This document shows positions 36,862 through 50,319 of a DNA stretch of 64,000 nucleotides, piece after piece; position 1 is the stretch's first letter; the number at the start of each line of letters is the position of its first letter. The DNA is from Spinacia oleracea (taxonomy: Eukaryota; Streptophyta; Magnoliopsida; Caryophyllales; Amaranthaceae), in the NCBI RefSeq assembly GCF_020520425.1, contig NC_079492.1, forward strand, positions 143,224,361-143,288,360, written 5' to 3'. The position numbers and the translations under genes are program-made. Under the pieces are notes generated by a model, which did not search any database, had not been told where the DNA came from, and saw only the letters and a list, made by a program, of their open reading frames with translations.

Positions 36862-37273
36862 TTTTCCCTTGGTATCTCTCATAAAAATATCACGGTTCAA
36901 CTAAGGCTATGACGTATGTACGTCTAAGTGAGTTTTCTCCTCAATTGATATGTGTTGCTTACTTGCTCATATAAAACTCTAAAATGTGCAATACTGGTGA
37001 AATAAACATAAAAATATCTTTAGATATACCGTGCAATTGTAAACAAAATTAATCTGACTCATCCAAAGATAGAAAGTTGTAGCCACCATACAATCATTAC
37101 ATATAATTAAACTCAATAATTTAACACATACTTGTAATTAAAAAATAAGGATTTTCTTTTTATTAAAGAAACTAATACACACTTGACTTGACATCACTAA
37201 ACTCTCAAGTCTCCTCCCATTTGCGCCTTTAAAACCCATTATTATTCACTGATTCAGTCATTATCGATCAATT
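36862..37273. other. Spacer upstream of the LEA2 pseudogene
   Basis: AT-rich, no gene. It probably contains the promoter of the LEA2-like gene. No clear TATA box is assigned. Confidence 0.3.
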
Positions 37274-39342
37274 ATGGATGAGCCTAACCTTCATCGTCGC
37301 CGCCAAAGGCAACCATCCCCGCTACCAGCTAATCCTCAACAAGACGATTCCATCATCCCAATATTGGCCGTCATCTCCGCCATCTGCTTTATCCTCTTCT
37401 ACCTTAACTACAAACCCTAAAACCCCACTCTCTCCATCACCGACATCAAAATCCCAACCTTCATCGGATCCTCTAGCGGATCCACCGTCACCTTCTCGTT
37501 TTCCTTTTACGGATTCGTCGTAAACCCGACCTCTTCTACTCTAGTAGCTCAGCCAACCTCTTCTACTCCGGTCAACTTGTTGGGTCCATGTGAAGGAAAT
37601 AATGCCCTTGGTCCAAGTATGCATTCAATGCTAAGTCTAATAAATGCGGTTCAGTATTAATTAATTATACAAGTTAATAATTCAGTGAGATCAAGTGAAC
37701 TGTATGCCTAGCTAGAGGTCGCTTCAGTTCAAGTGGAATTAATAATATTCATCCACAACTTACTCTTGACTGAACCCGTAGGGTCACACAAATAGTACGT
37801 GAACGGGTCAAGTATTTAAGTGAATTAAATACTCCATTCATGGACATTCGGAATCGACGGATCTCGGTTCCAGTGGGAGCTGAAATCGTCAAAAGGCAAA
37901 TTATGAATACTCCGGAAACGATGATATTGCCGGAAACGGAAATATGGATCGTATCGGAAATATAAATATTATCCAAGTCAAAGATGTTGACGGAAACGGA
38001 AACATGGTACGTATCGGAAAATATTATCGGAAATGGAAATATTGCCGGAGTCGGAAATATTGTCGGAAACGGAAATATTGCCGGAAACGGAAATATTGTC
38101 GGAATCGGAAATATTATTGGAATCGGAAAATATTTCCGGAATCGGGAATATTAAATATTTGTTCGAAACGGAAATTAATTCCGGAATCGAAAATATTAAA
38201 TATTGTTCGAATCGGAAATGAATTCCGGAATCGGGAAATTAATCGGAAGCGCGTCGCACGAAATAAACATCGTACCAGCTTGCTAGACGCAAAGTCCAAC
38301 ACGAAGCCAGGCCTGCGCCTAGCAAGCCCATGCACGCAAAGGCAGCAAGACAGCCCGCCAGCATCGCAAGCCCCAGCCAAGCAAAGCGCAAGGCCAGGCC
38401 CAGCAAGGCCAGCAGAGCGCGCTCCCTTCGTGGGCTGCGAGCAGACTGCTGGGCCGAGCACTCCGCGCGCGCCCAGTGCCCCTCGTGGCCTGTGCGTGCG
38501 TGTGTGCGTTGAGTTCGTGCATGCATCAAATCCTTAAGCGATTAGGATTATATTAAAAGATTAATTTACCTAGAACTACTAGAGTTAGTTGTTGAATTAA
38601 ACATTAACTTAATGGTTTTAATTAATGTCTAATTCTAATAAGATTAGTTTAATTGAAACCTAGTAGGCTTCTAGTTCCAATAATCCTACCCTATAAATAG
38701 GTGATGGCATTCACAATTTATAATCACCCAATTCAAGTATTCATATAAGTTTTAAGGTTAAAAACTAAAGCTAATAATTTGCCACAAATTATATTCGAAT
38801 AACATAAAACCTTAGGTTGAATTCTAGTTAATTAAATCTAAGGCGGATCCGAACGTGCTGTGGACTATCTACGGAGGGACTACACTTGGAGTCCTAAACT
38901 TGTTCTTGTTCGGTTCGGGAGCAGCTAGGGAAGGCACGCTACATAAGTATGTATCCTAAATTATGCTAATTGTTATGTGGCAATTAATTTGGATTCCTGG
39001 CTTTATGGTTTTTCCGCATGAAATATAAATGCTTTATATTTGTCATAACCTAACACCATGGTCATCCCTGGAAGACGTGTCGCCTCCGGAATGGAGAACG
39101 GCGTGATGGAGGTGACTGTAAATGTGGATTCGGTTCCGGTTACGGAGGTCGGGTATACCTGGTCGATTTTTCGATTAAAGATGGGGAAGCCGATTATGGA
39201 GTTGGAGTTGATGATCAAGTTAGTTGGGAAGACCACCGATTTCGGGTTTTTCAATCGTCATGTTGAGTGTGCAGCTAAATGTGTTGTTTCCGTTGTTATT
39301 TCAGATGGAACCTTGAATCACATTGATTGCTCATACGACTAG
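37274..39342 (+). pseudogene. LEA2/NHL-like membrane protein gene split by a solo LTR
   Basis: The ATG at 37274 opens MDEPNLHRRRQRQPSPLPAN, followed by a membrane segment (IIPILAVISAICFILFYL) and NYKP, then a TAA. The frame goes on as TLSITDIKIPTFIGSSSGST and NPTSS. A short imperfect duplication of CTCTTCTACTC (about 37530-37565) shifts the frame before NLFYSGQLVGS. After the LTR it continues MVIPGRRVASGMENGVMEVT and FFNRHVECAAKCVVSVVIS to a TAG at 39342. A short basic N-terminus, one membrane helix and a LEA2 domain are typical of plant NHL/LEA2 proteins. The stop, frameshift and LTR make it a pseudogene. Confidence 0.6.
37591..39055 (+). mobile_element. Solo LTR (1465 bp)
   Basis: TGAAGGAAATAATGCCC to CATAACCTAACA, with the exact duplication CCATG (37586-37590 and 39056-39060). 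It has a CGGAAATATT/CCGGAAAC array (37905-38240), a GC-rich block (38290-38520) and CCCTATAAATAGG at 38690. It belongs to the same family as 30350-31664. ORFs inside have no domain. Confidence 0.9.
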
Positions 39343-39405
39343 CTTACCTCAGTTCGTTCCTTTATACGGAGCTAGTATTTGTGCATATTTCCTTGATCAC
39401 TTGAT

Positions 39406-39832
39406 GGGGGTGTTTGTTTTGTGTGATTTTGGGTTGGGAATGAGCTGAGAATGGGAAATGAGAAGGTGGAAATTTGAATTACCTTGTTTGTTTTGTGGGA
39501 ATGAGAAATAGAGGTGGGATTGAGATTGTGAAATAAATGGGGTGTATTCCCTTGATTTTATTCCCATAAAGGGGGTAGTGAATTGAAATGGGATTCGAGA
39601 TAAAAAGTGAATAAACCAATTTGTCATTAGTGAAACCAAAAGGGAAGAAAATCATCAAGGATTTTTTAGTATTTTTGATATTTATTCATAATCAACTCCC
39701 AATCTCTTCTTATCACTAAACAAACAAGGGATATGCCAATATTTTCTTGAATTCCCAATGGACAATTCTCATTTCCCAATTTATATCCACCCTCTATTTC
39801 CCAAATTCTTAATCGCACATACCAAACGCCTC
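39406..39832. mobile_element. TIR MITE (about 427 bp)
   Basis: GGGGGTGTTTGTTTTGTGTG and the complement of CGCACATACCAAACGCCTC form similar inverted ends. The interior has GGGAATGAG/TTCCCATT words mirrored about the centre. No clear target duplication. Confidence 0.55.
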
Positions 39833-40698
39833 GTAAGTGCTTGTAAATTTATAACTTTGCAAAATTACTCCATTTTTAATAAAGAAAATCAATTGATATC
39901 TCTCGTGTATACCGCTGAAAGCATGAAATATACAACCTTTTGTAGAGACGGTCTATCAGTTTGTTGCAGAGCGAGAACAATTTCCATCTGATTCCTCTAA
40001 TGGTATGTTTGGATATGGAAATTTCATTTCAAATAATGGAATTGGCCCAATTCCCTTATTTGGAAAGACATGGAATTTGGAATTGGATTTGGCTCAAATC
40101 CAAGCCAATAAAGAAATAAGCCCACATTAATGAATTTGAAATCCCAAGTCAAATGATGTAATTTCAAATACTTTCTTCATCCTCAACTTCTTTTCTCTCT
40201 CCTCTCTCAAAGCCAGAAAGCTCTCTCCCCTATCAAGTCTGCCACTAGATCTCCACCAATCTCTCCCCTCTCTTGCAATCAACTTTCTCCTTCACCCACC
40301 TCTATAACCGTTGTTTCCATCCTCACGATTGACGACCATAACCACAATTTCTCTCCACTAAGTTCTAAGACTCCACCTCTGCCGCCACCACCTCCGACTC
40401 CTTATCTTCTTGCTCTACGACCTCCTTCAAGACTATCATCTACATAACCACCACATTCACCCCATGATGAGTGACATTTATGTCACTCCTAGGGGTAGTT
40501 TTTAACTTATTTTCACTTTATTTTTCCTATTTTTAATCTAATTCTATCATTTTTAACCTTTATTTCATTCATTTTATGTTTAGTAGCTTAATTCGAGTAA
40601 TTAGCAAATTTTATTAATTTATAGATCTTATTTTCTTATTTTATTTCTTTTTCTTTGTTTCGGTAATTTTTAGTTTAATTATGTTAGTTAATCTTCTA

Positions 40699-40930
<232 letters not shown>

Positions 40931-40931
<1 letters not shown>

Positions 40932-41751
40932 GCTCCGACACCCTTATTCAAAGAAAAACACAAACGATGTAAAAGAAAAGAACGAATGTTAGCAACAGCG
41001 TGTTACTCTGAGCAACCCGTGAGACCCTAGACATGAACTCTAGGGCATCACTCCCCAGTTCTTCAAAGGTGGAGAAAGCAAAAGCGATAAAACCATATCC
41101 GTTGCCTACGCACTTCGCTCATACTTCTTCTTCTTCCTAGCAACAGCATTAGCGACAGCAACCCCGGGAGAAAAAGCATCAACTCCTGGCCCGGTGAACG
41201 GAGAGATACCTGTGACATCTAAGCATACATTTTTCCCTTTGTCCCAAGAGTAGACAAGAAGGTCTGCAGGACGGAGATCTCTCCCTTCCTCAGACAGAAA
41301 TCCCCAAGGCACCTCCTTCTGCACAACAACCCCAGCCTGCGAACAAATATCCCCTAACACATCTCGAACCAAGTTATGGCGGAATTTCAGGCCAACCGCC
41401 AACATCATTACCACAATGCACTGCGTGATCCCCGAAACGATCTATGATTTTCGAAGAGCAGCAAGGACAAGTAAAGTCAGGAGGGAACATAGGAATCGCA
41501 AGGCGATAACACAAAACACACCTGAATTGTCTTGGGTGCATCGTCTGCCCTAACCCCTCAATTGGGAGGGCTCTCAAGAAGTCTAAGGAGTGTGCCGCTC
41601 GGTTGCTAATGAGTATAGCCTTTTCTCTGGAACTCGGGTTGTGCTGTCCCATCATCTTCTTCTCAACCATATGAAAGTACACTGTAGCCAACTTTTTCAT
41701 AAATGGGGGGGCTGGTACCACACGCAGAGATCGAGAGGATCGAAATGACAT
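40931..41751 (-). pseudogene. Zinc knuckle and restriction-like endonuclease of the RLE retrotransposon
   Basis: Frame 41374-41751 reads FRCVLCYRLAIPMFPPDFTC, then CPCCSSKIIDRFGDHAVHCG, a CCHC-type knuckle. After a frameshift, GLKFRHNLVRDVLGDIC and LRPADLLVYSWDKGKNVCLD follow. The PAD Asp and the Asp of LDVTG are 14 residues apart, fitting the PD-x12-14-D endonuclease core of R2-type elements. After another shift the last frame reads GNGYGFIAFAFSTFEELGSD and later LCFSLNKGVGA, and the next codons are TAA TAA TAA of the tail. Confidence 0.65.
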
Positions 41752-43681
41752 AAATCCCGAAAGCTATTTAAAGATAAATCACAAGCAAGACCCAAAACAG
41801 AGCCACCACCATGCCCAAGCAGTCTGTTCTGGAGACCAAGAGACTGGAGACGCGAGGCAACAAAAGCATATGCGGAAGAATCTTGCGCGGTGTAGACCCC
41901 GAAACCACCCAACCGAAAAGGTAGAGTGGCACACCGCCACTGCCAATCCCCAAAGCCCGCACCACCATCCACAATAATATCCCGAAGAACCCTCCTTAAG
42001 GCGAGATCAAAGGAAATAGGAGCAGACCCGAGCATATGCGGCGGACAAGTCCGTAAAGAGAAGTACAAACGACTAACTCCCACACAACACCGCAGAAGAA
42101 GGAGCTCCGACTGAAGATCATTAAGCTCAGCCACGGCCTCCATCAAACCCACATCCCTAGTGACCCTGTCCTCAATCAAGCGGCTGCAAAAGTCAGCATT
42201 CAAGCTAACTGGCCCACCCAGAAGCCTGACTCCATCCCTGGGGCGGGCAATACTAGGAGGGAAAAGGGTGGAATCGAAGCTCCTTGGATCAGGAGTAGGC
42301 CAAAAGATTTCCGTTTTCTCAACATTTAAATGCAACCCCATTGCCGGACCCTCAGTAGTGATCACCTGCAAAGCCGAAGAAACCAAAGCAGTGTCCCCAA
42401 TAATGGTACCGTCGTCGAGGTACCAAGCCATGAAATCAAGATTGCATTTTTCGTTGATCAGATGGACAAGCGGATGCAAGGTGAGCGCAAACAACAAAGG
42501 CCCCAAAGGGTCACCCTGCTGAACCCCCTGGGAAGAAAGCAAGGTAGAGCCCTCATAATACAGTCTAGCCGGCCGGGCATAACAGAATTCAACCCAAGGA
42601 GCGAGCGAAGGACATCGACGTCGGACCTCTTTAAGCATAGTACTACGTTCTACCAAGTTAAAGGCATTGATAAAATCAACCAGAAGCATAGACATGCTGC
42701 TCACCTCTCCCTTGGCCTCGACCAACCTGTTGACAGCATGGAGAATAGCCTCACTCCCGTTAGGCACACCCACCCCAAACTGAAAATCCTCAAGATAACT
42801 ACCAACCTCCTTCCCGATCACGACAGCAGCAACCTTGGATACAAGTCTCCTCCAAACCGTCCCAACAACAATAGGGCGAATACCCCCTCCAGGCTTAAGC
42901 AAAGGCGTAAGTGGGGCACTAGAAATAAACTCACCCAAAGAAGTAGGACACTTACCAGCCAGTAACAGATTAACCACCGCAGTAATAGAGGTGGCTAAAT
43001 CATCAGCCATAGCAACAATAGCCTTTCCAAGCGCATCCACAACATGTTGGGCCCGCAAACCATCACGCCCACATGAGGTTCCCTTGGGGAAACTACGAAT
43101 CCTGCTTAAAACAACATCTTTAGGAGCCGAGACTGCCTCGACATCAGCACAAAAGGGAGGCAGGACCGGACACGGTGCATCTGGGTGCTTCTTCTCTAAC
43201 TCCCGCAGAGTCTCCTCAGTACCAGGTGCAACCCCCGACGAAGTCAAAACCCTAACAGCAGCAGTGAAATGACCATCACTGACCTTCCTCATACATTGCC
43301 TCCTCTTCAAAGCAGCAGAACTCACCTTCTTACTCACCCCTCCCCTTCCTCCTCCACCATGACGGCACGACGATCACCCTCCTTAAGAAGCTCTCTAACA
43401 AGGACCTCGGGTCCGCCCGGCTCTCTCCACACCCGAAGGGCCCTCAAAATACCATCAACCTGACTACACCCCTTCTTTCCCGACTTCTTATCACTACGGG
43501 ACCGAATAACCCTAAGGGTGCACAAAGGAAGAATGAGCAAAAGGACCCAAGAAGGAAGGTCATGTGGGGAAGCAACCACCTTATCTAGCGCAGCTTTAAG
43601 GCACCGAGAAAAACCAAGCCGATTTGCCCCGGGGATACTTTTAACCGTACGACACTGGCCAGCCAAAACCCCTTGCAGCAA
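41697..43681 (-). pseudogene. Reverse transcriptase of the RLE retrotransposon
   Basis: Frames 43334-43681 and 41697-43337 overlap and together give the linker and RT. Seen: FPKGTSCGRDGLRAQHVVDA (start of RT), GGIRPIVVGTVWRRLVSKVA, SMSMLLVDFINAFNLVERST (motif A), GVQQGDPLGPLLFALTLHPL (motif B), MAWYLDDGTIIGD (motif C with catalytic DD) and GLHLNVEKTEIFWP. The 546-codon frame is open and all catalytic Asp residues are kept, suggesting fairly recent activity of the family. The frame ends at the G-run and continues in another frame at 41751. Confidence 0.8.
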
Positions 43682-44110
43682 AACAGTATCAAAAAAGGAA
43701 GGAGAAGAGGCAACAGAGTCACCAAAAGAACCACAGAAACATCAGCCAAACCGATGAGCGGAGCAGACCTAGGAGGCTCGGGGATACCGAGGATCGCAAC
43801 CTCCTCAAAAGAAGGAGCACAAACCACCAAAACGTCAGCATGCTTACAATTCTTACTAAAAGTGTGAGTGCAAAAACACTCACCACAATGCCAAATACCA
43901 GCCTGGTGAAGCGCGGAGTCTAAAGCATAGAATAAAGAAAAATCCCTTCCAACATTGGCTTTGTGAGAAGCCTTCAAAGCACCATCTTTAAAATGACGAG
44001 CCCCCAGATGATCAATGAAATACTTCTTGGATAACCCCCTCCCACCCCCACTATTGCATCCATCACACCCTTTAAAAGGACACGAGATTTGAAGAACCAT
44101 AATATACAAC
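43585..44110 (-). pseudogene. Zinc-finger N-terminal segment of the RLE retrotransposon
   Basis: The minus frame from about 44100 reads MVLQISCPFKGCDGCN, a glycine-rich bridge and YFIDHLGARHF, giving a C2H2-like finger (C-x4-C, then H-x4-H). A second Cys/His cluster follows (CGECFCTHTFSKNCKH). It then reads SFEEVAILGIPEPPRSAPLI before the frame shifts near 43690. N-terminal fingers bind target DNA in R2-type elements. A role in site choice here is inference. Confidence 0.6.
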
Positions 44111-46629
44111 CACAAACAGGAAAAGACAAGGCTCTTAAATACCTCCCTATCCTTCAACCACAAGCAACACAAAATAGACACAAACTAGAAAGCACAACAC
44201 AATACACAGCCACAAACTAACAAAGCATCGCACAAAAACACAGCCACAAACTAGGGAGCCACACACTAGGAAGCACCGCACAAGAGAAAGTGCATCGACG
44301 CAACCCAAACAACACCAAGCCGCGTCGCAACTACAACCACTAACTAGAATTCCCGAATCACACAATTCCCTAATCGCCCACCCAGCAGCATCCCTGACCC
44401 CCAGACGAAGCAGCGAACCCCTGGGAGATGACCGCAAAAACACCACCGCAAACAGAGAAACTTAAACACGGCAAAAAATAAAGCAAACCTATGCAACGCC
44501 ACAACACCAAGGCCCGACTGCAATCCTGAGAAATTACCACCGAAAACCCTGAGCCTAACACTATCCACCGCCTGAAACTGAACCGGAAAACCGCCTGGAA
44601 ACCCGAAAGGAAATTGCACCAAAAAGTCGCACGGAACCGCCGGAAAAAGACCTGGAAATGCCGCCTGAAAACACTGTGCCCACACCTTCCTTATGCCGCC
44701 GTGAAATGCCTGAATGGCCGCCGGAAAAGCCACTGGATTATGGACGTAGGAGGTGCCCTAAACCGCCACCCATAATCGCCTAATTTGAGAGAATTTGAGA
44801 GAATTATTATGGTTATTATTATTATTATTTGTTTCCCTTTTATTTTTATTCCGTGATTTTCCCCTCATGTTTAATTTTATGTGTGTAGGTAAGAGTATCG
44901 TGGTCCATGATCGAGGGGTTATGGTCAAGAAAAGTCATTGTTGATTAAGAGAATTCTAACCCCCACATCTTAGCCTGCACCACACCATCCTCTATCCTAC
45001 ACCACACTCTCCACCAACAACAACAGCCCAGCTCCATCTCACAACACATTCCACGCAACAACCAACACTGTTACAACATCAAACAACCTACTACTGCAAC
45101 TAGCAACGCCACCAACAACAACACCAAAACGACATACTCGCAGCTGCAAAACAGAGAAAACAGAGTAATTTGAGTTTGGTCGAACCCGTATTAAGTTCGA
45201 CCGAACCCAAAATTTTGAATTCCTGACAAGGCCGGGTCCGGTCGAACCCATCGTGTGTTCGCCCAAACCACAACTAAGTTCGACCGAACCTCACAAGGGT
45301 TCGACCGGACGGTCTCGATTAAGTCTTATGAGCACCGATTTAGAGCCATTGGATTGGAGTAGAGAAAGACGACGATGGAGGTTAGATGGCCGTTGATGAT
45401 GCTTGATCGATCGTTGATGGATGATGATGATGGAAGATTGACGGTTGATGATAGATTGTTGATGATGATGGATTGATGGTGTATCGCAGGAGCAGGGACG
45501 CATCAACGAAGATGAAGGAAACAAAGAGAATGGTTTCATGGGCCTAAGGGGTTTTTTTGGGCTGATTTGTTTCATGATTGCTTGGAGTAGTTTAGTTGGG
45601 TTGGAAAAGGATTAAAGACCTAAACTTGACTATTTGGTTGAATTGGGACTTTGATTTACCTCGGGTATGATAGGGTAGAACGGGAGTTCACCCTTGATGC
45701 TTAGGGAAATTGCTCGCATGTCGGGAGATAGTTGGAGCTATTTTTGAATTCAACGCTTATTCATGTAGTGCTTGTGAATCTTCCCCATTTTCAATTATTT
45801 TATGTCCATCCCGTGATTTGTTGTTGTTTGACCCATTCCCTAATCTCGTTTACTTTTGATTTCTTAGTTTAGTTGATTTAGTTTTAGTTGGTTAGTTGAC
45901 TTTCCAACTCGTTTCGACCTAGCTTGTTGTTCGATTAGCATAAATTAGCGCACCTTAGTCCTTGTGGATTCCGATCCTTGCTTACCGCTTTACTTGTGTT
46001 TAGTGGTTAGTTTAGGTAATTTGTTTGATTAGGAGAGACTAGTAACGACCTAGTTTTCCCCGATATCACCCCAACCGCCACTTCACCACCATCGCAGATT
46101 CAAAGTCGTCGTTCCTTCATTGCCGGAGCTACTAGAGGTTATGCATCCCTAGTTGTATTGTCATGTTTGCTAATTCATTTATATCCTGATTTTCAATTAA
46201 ATCAGATTTTTTTTCGTTATGAAAAAGTAGCAATAGGATTTCAATCACTTTTGATTAATTGTTAATTATTGGAAAAAATGATGACAATCACTATCCACAT
46301 TTTCATCGTTTTTGGACAATTGTTTTTCAATTTCCAAGTCCATATGAAAATTTTATCAAATTATAATTATTGGAGACTACTCTACAACTATTGTGGAACT
46401 TTCTTTTGCAGCATTATTGTGGATTCAATTTTCGATATTTCTTTTATGTGTTGAAATAAACCGTTCAAAAAAATATGAATTGAAATATTCCATACCACTT
46501 ACTTCGTGAACACTGTGGTGGAACTGAAATGCCGGAATTGAAATTATTGATGTTTGCCAAACACTTAATTTGGAATTCAATTTCAGAATTTCAAATTTCA
46601 CATTTGAAATCCAGTAACCAAACACTACC

Positions 46630-47100
<471 letters not shown>

Positions 47101-47429
47101 GGGAGTTTTTTCAAGAGATTTCGGAGCGCGACGTAAGATTTCCACGTCATCATGTATAACTAATATTTTAGTTTTATTTTTAAAAAAATAGATGATAACT
47201 TATTATTCTGTTTTTAAGAAAACAAAAACTAAAAAAGTAGTTGCGTAGAGTATAACTTCTTCCAATGATAAAACATTATAAGTTTATCATCATGCATATA
47301 GACATTGAAAATTTTATCATATTCAAAGATAAATTTTATCGTTATTAAGAAAAAGGGAAAAAAATGTTTTTACCCCTATATAAACAACTTCCAATCCCTC
47401 CACATAAAATTAAGTAGACGTTCTTTTGC

Positions 47430-47514
47430 TTCTTTTAATTGTTTTAAATTTCTCATATTTCAACTCCCTCATTATATTTTGCTTCTTTTAATTGTTTTAA
47501 ATTTCTCATATTTC
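47430..47514. repeat. Tandem duplication of about 50 bp
   Basis: CTTCTTTTAATTGTTTTAAA plus TTTCTCATATTTC occurs twice (about 47430 and 47480). The second copy is the target of the solo LTR that follows. Confidence 0.7.
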
Positions 47515-47771
47515 TGTGGAAGATCAATGTATGACAGTTAAGGAAAGTCATACACAATCAAATCATGATCAATCACAACCATGATTCTAGTAATTGGCAA
47601 AGTCAAAGATTATTGATTTGCCTTATTAGTCATCGTATATATTCTGTGATCTTCAATCATAGCCTTATTTGTATAGATTGTAATCAATCAATAGCTGTAA
47701 TTATGCTCTTGTATTAGTATTTAAATACCTCTGCTTTCAATGAAATATTCAAGCTTTCTCATATCTCTATA
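47515..47771 (+). mobile_element. Small Copia-type solo LTR (257 bp)
   Basis: It starts TGTGGAAGATCAATG, ends CATATCTCTATA (CA mutated to TA), and is flanked by ATTTC at 47510-47514 and 47772-47776. The host sequence before and after matches the upstream tandem copy, which confirms the insertion. TATTTAAATACC near 47727 may be its promoter. Confidence 0.65.
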
Positions 47772-47879
47772 ATTTCAACTCCCTCATTATATGTTATTGT
47801 ATTGAGCTTTGTAAAACTTTTGCTGATTGATTTTCTTCTTTCGTTCCAGTATCCTCTGTATTACATACAAATTATTGAA

Positions 47880-48077
47880 ATTATTCAGGTGCAACTCTTG
47901 CACCATTTGAAGACCTCCATGACTTCCTGCCGATGGAGATGTTCCGGTGAATATAGTCTTCAATGCCTTATCCAACACCTTATTTGGCGTACGCTTTGAC
48001 GAATCTGGTATATCATCTTTCTTTATAGGCCTATTTCCTCCGTTTTCCATTTTCCTCACTCTTGAATGAAACAACAC
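47880..48077 (-). pseudogene. Unrecognised exon-like ORF
   Basis: The minus frame reads MENGGNRPIKKDDIPDSSKR, then TPNKVLDKALKTIFTGTSPS and AGSHGGLQMVQELHL. Codon usage looks gene-like and less AT-biased than the flanks. I do not recognise the protein. A captured exon is possible, since a Helitron 3' end lies downstream at 49758. Confidence 0.3.
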
Positions 48078-48599
48078 TTGGTTATTTTTTGTTCTTTATG
48101 ATCACTTGGATTCTTTTTGTACTCTCTATCTTCCTATCTTCCTAAAGAAGCCATTATTTGCTAATCATTTTGACATTTCTTGGGCAATTCCAGGAATTTA
48201 ACAAGTATATGCTTCAACCTTTGTGGAGTTGCAATTCAAACAAATTTCTTGAGAATTTCATATTAGTTGCTGACATTGTTCGTATCAACATAGAACGAAC
48301 GAGTGCACAATTTTGCAGAGAACCTATAAATTTACTCCGTAGAATTTTATATATAGGAGATTTTTGAGGGATTTTTTTTTATATTCCAGTGTTTTTGGAC
48401 GGTGATGATTGAAAAGGAGGGTGGGAAGGAAGGTTTTGGGGTCGTTGATGCTGCGATGATCTTGGTGATTTCGGAGAAAAAAATGAAGGGTCTAGAATTA
48501 CTCCTTTTCTTTTCTTTTATATTATTTATTACATTTAAAGTCCATGCATCCTTAAATTCATTTTTTATGAGATGTTTTTTCAACTTTAAGCCATAAGTA

Positions 48600-49761
48600 T
48601 AACCGTGATTGTTTTTATAATCAATGAGTAGGACAATTTAAATGGATATTTATTTATCTTTTAAAAAAAATTTAAATTTATCTCTTTAATGGGTCTTTAT
48701 TTATCTAATTTTATTCTTCTCTCATTATCTTTTACTGAGTTTTCACACAAATGATTAAACAATCTCAAGATACTGGATATTGATATATTTGTATTTAAGT
48801 TTTTGTTGTGCTTGACTTCATCTTGCTTAAGTTATGGTGGAGTATTACACATATACGTTACACAAAAGAAAAAATGAAGCACAAACTTCAATTCACTGAG
48901 ATTGATGCAACAAATTATATATAGTAGACTACTACTGAAAATTACACCAACATAGAAATGCAAGCCTACATGTAGAAAGACACCAGCACGAAGACCGCCC
49001 CAATATCATGGATTGTTAGATATTACTCGTATTAGATATTTCATGTTTTTTTTAAAAGTAGTTATGTAAATTTATTTTATCTTATGTAAATTTTGGTTTT
49101 AATTGTTAACAATTATCCAATTGTATAGCTTAGATGCCTATTGTGTATGTACCACCTTTAAGAGTATAACATGAACTTTATTAGTTGAAAATAAATAGGA
49201 GAGAAAATTGAAATATTAGACTATCAAATGATAAGTCGCGGTTTATGTAATCATTATTACTCCATTTTACGGTCTTTAAGACACATCTTTGATTATTAAT
49301 ATATTTAATTATGCATAACTAAAATTATTTGTATAATAGTACCACATAGGATTCTCATGTCATCAAATATCAATATTATTTTAGATTTATAAAAAGTAAT
49401 AAATAAAAACTCGATAAAAGATAATAAAGATAATAAAAGATAAATTTTACTAGTTTTATAAAAAGATATAAAACTCAGGAAAAGATATATAATAAGATAA
49501 ATTTTGCTAGGAAGTATAAAAAGATAAATAAAACTCAGTAAAAGATATATAATAAGAGAAAAAATTACTTATCCCGTTTAAAATAATAAAATAGAATTAC
49601 AAATATTATCAAATCGATCCTATATTAAGTTATTTATTGTGATTAAAAGACTACACATATTTAATTCTTATATAAATTCATCTGGGTAAAGTTGAAAAAA
49701 AAAATATCACAAACAAAAATAAATAAATTTAACCCGTTCATCGCACGGGCTTTAAATCTAG
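48600..49761 (+). other. AT-rich region ending in a Helitron 3' terminus
   Basis: No gene. At 49733-49749 a CCCGT...ACGGG hairpin is followed by TTTAAAT and CTAG (49758-49761) then T, a Helitron 3' end on +. The 5' end was not located. A direct repeat of the type AAAACTCGATAAAAGATAAT / AAACTCAGGAAAAGATATAT lies at 49400-49560. Confidence 0.45.
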
Positions 49762-49989
49762 TAAATTATAAAGAATAAGTACAAGAATAACATATGATGA
49801 TGCAAGAGGAGGAATATAATTCTAGACGAGGATAGTTTTGTTTTTAAATCCAGATAATTTAAGGTTTAAGAGCCCATATAATCATATATAGTATGCAAGT
49901 GTATTCGAATTTTGGCTATTAATTAATGTGAGATGAACACAATATTGATGTTAAATTCACTTTGTCAATGGAGTAGTTGAATTGTCGTT

Positions 49990-50100
49990 GTAGGATATGA
50001 TGGGCCTTCCAAGTCTTATAAGCGTTCCTTTTCATCAACGAAGTCGTGGTCTGATGATAAAGACAGAAGTATTGTGTATGATAAATTACAAGTTTAAAGT
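49990..50100 (+). pseudogene. Unrecognised exon-like fragment
   Basis: After a TTGTAG acceptor the frame reads YDGPSKSYKRSFSSTKSWSD and DKDRSIVYDKLQV to a TAA. Its composition is unlike the neighbours, and its Ser/Lys-rich character suggests a small plant protein exon, but I cannot name it. Confidence 0.25.
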
Positions 50101-50199
50101 TTTAGTTCCCTTTGTCTTATTTGTACGAGAAGTTTGTAATATCCTCATGACTCATTCCACCGAAATAATTAATTAAATACATAAGTACTTCTTGTGACC

Positions 50200-50310
50200 A
50201 TGTAAAATGTTTGTCATAAAAGGCTAAGACGACAATGATGTAGACGAGATTCGATCTCAAATCTTGAGTACCATCACTCAAAATTTTATCAACTAAATTA
50301 ATTGACATCC
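50200..50310 (-). repeat. Possible SINE fragment
   Basis: On minus, TTAGTTGATAAAATTTTGAG and, about 35 bases on, GAGATCGAATCTCGTC resemble degenerate A and B boxes of a tRNA-derived SINE. Confidence 0.3.
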
Positions 50311-50319
50311 ACGGAAAAA

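Larger units (their letters stand above)
40931..44800 (-). mobile_element. Non-LTR retrotransposon with restriction-like endonuclease
   Basis: The element runs leftwards: 5' region (44180-44800), N-terminal zinc-finger segment, reverse transcriptase, Cys/His knuckle, restriction-like endonuclease, then directly a (TAA)n tail. This is the domain order of R2/R4-type (RLE) elements, not of the common plant L1-like elements, which have an N-terminal APE endonuclease. It sits in TAA/TTA repeats on both sides. Several frameshifts, one at a run of seven G (about 41703-41709), break the frame. Confidence 0.7.

Noticed and set aside
38239-38537. Overlapping ORFs on both strands in a GC-rich block
   Set aside because: They are inside a solo LTR; the paired LTR at 30350 has a different reading there, so no coding constraint is visible.
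42330-42965. 211-codon ORF on + across the reverse transcriptase
   Set aside because: Antisense shadow of the RT frame; no domain, while the minus frame has all RT motifs.
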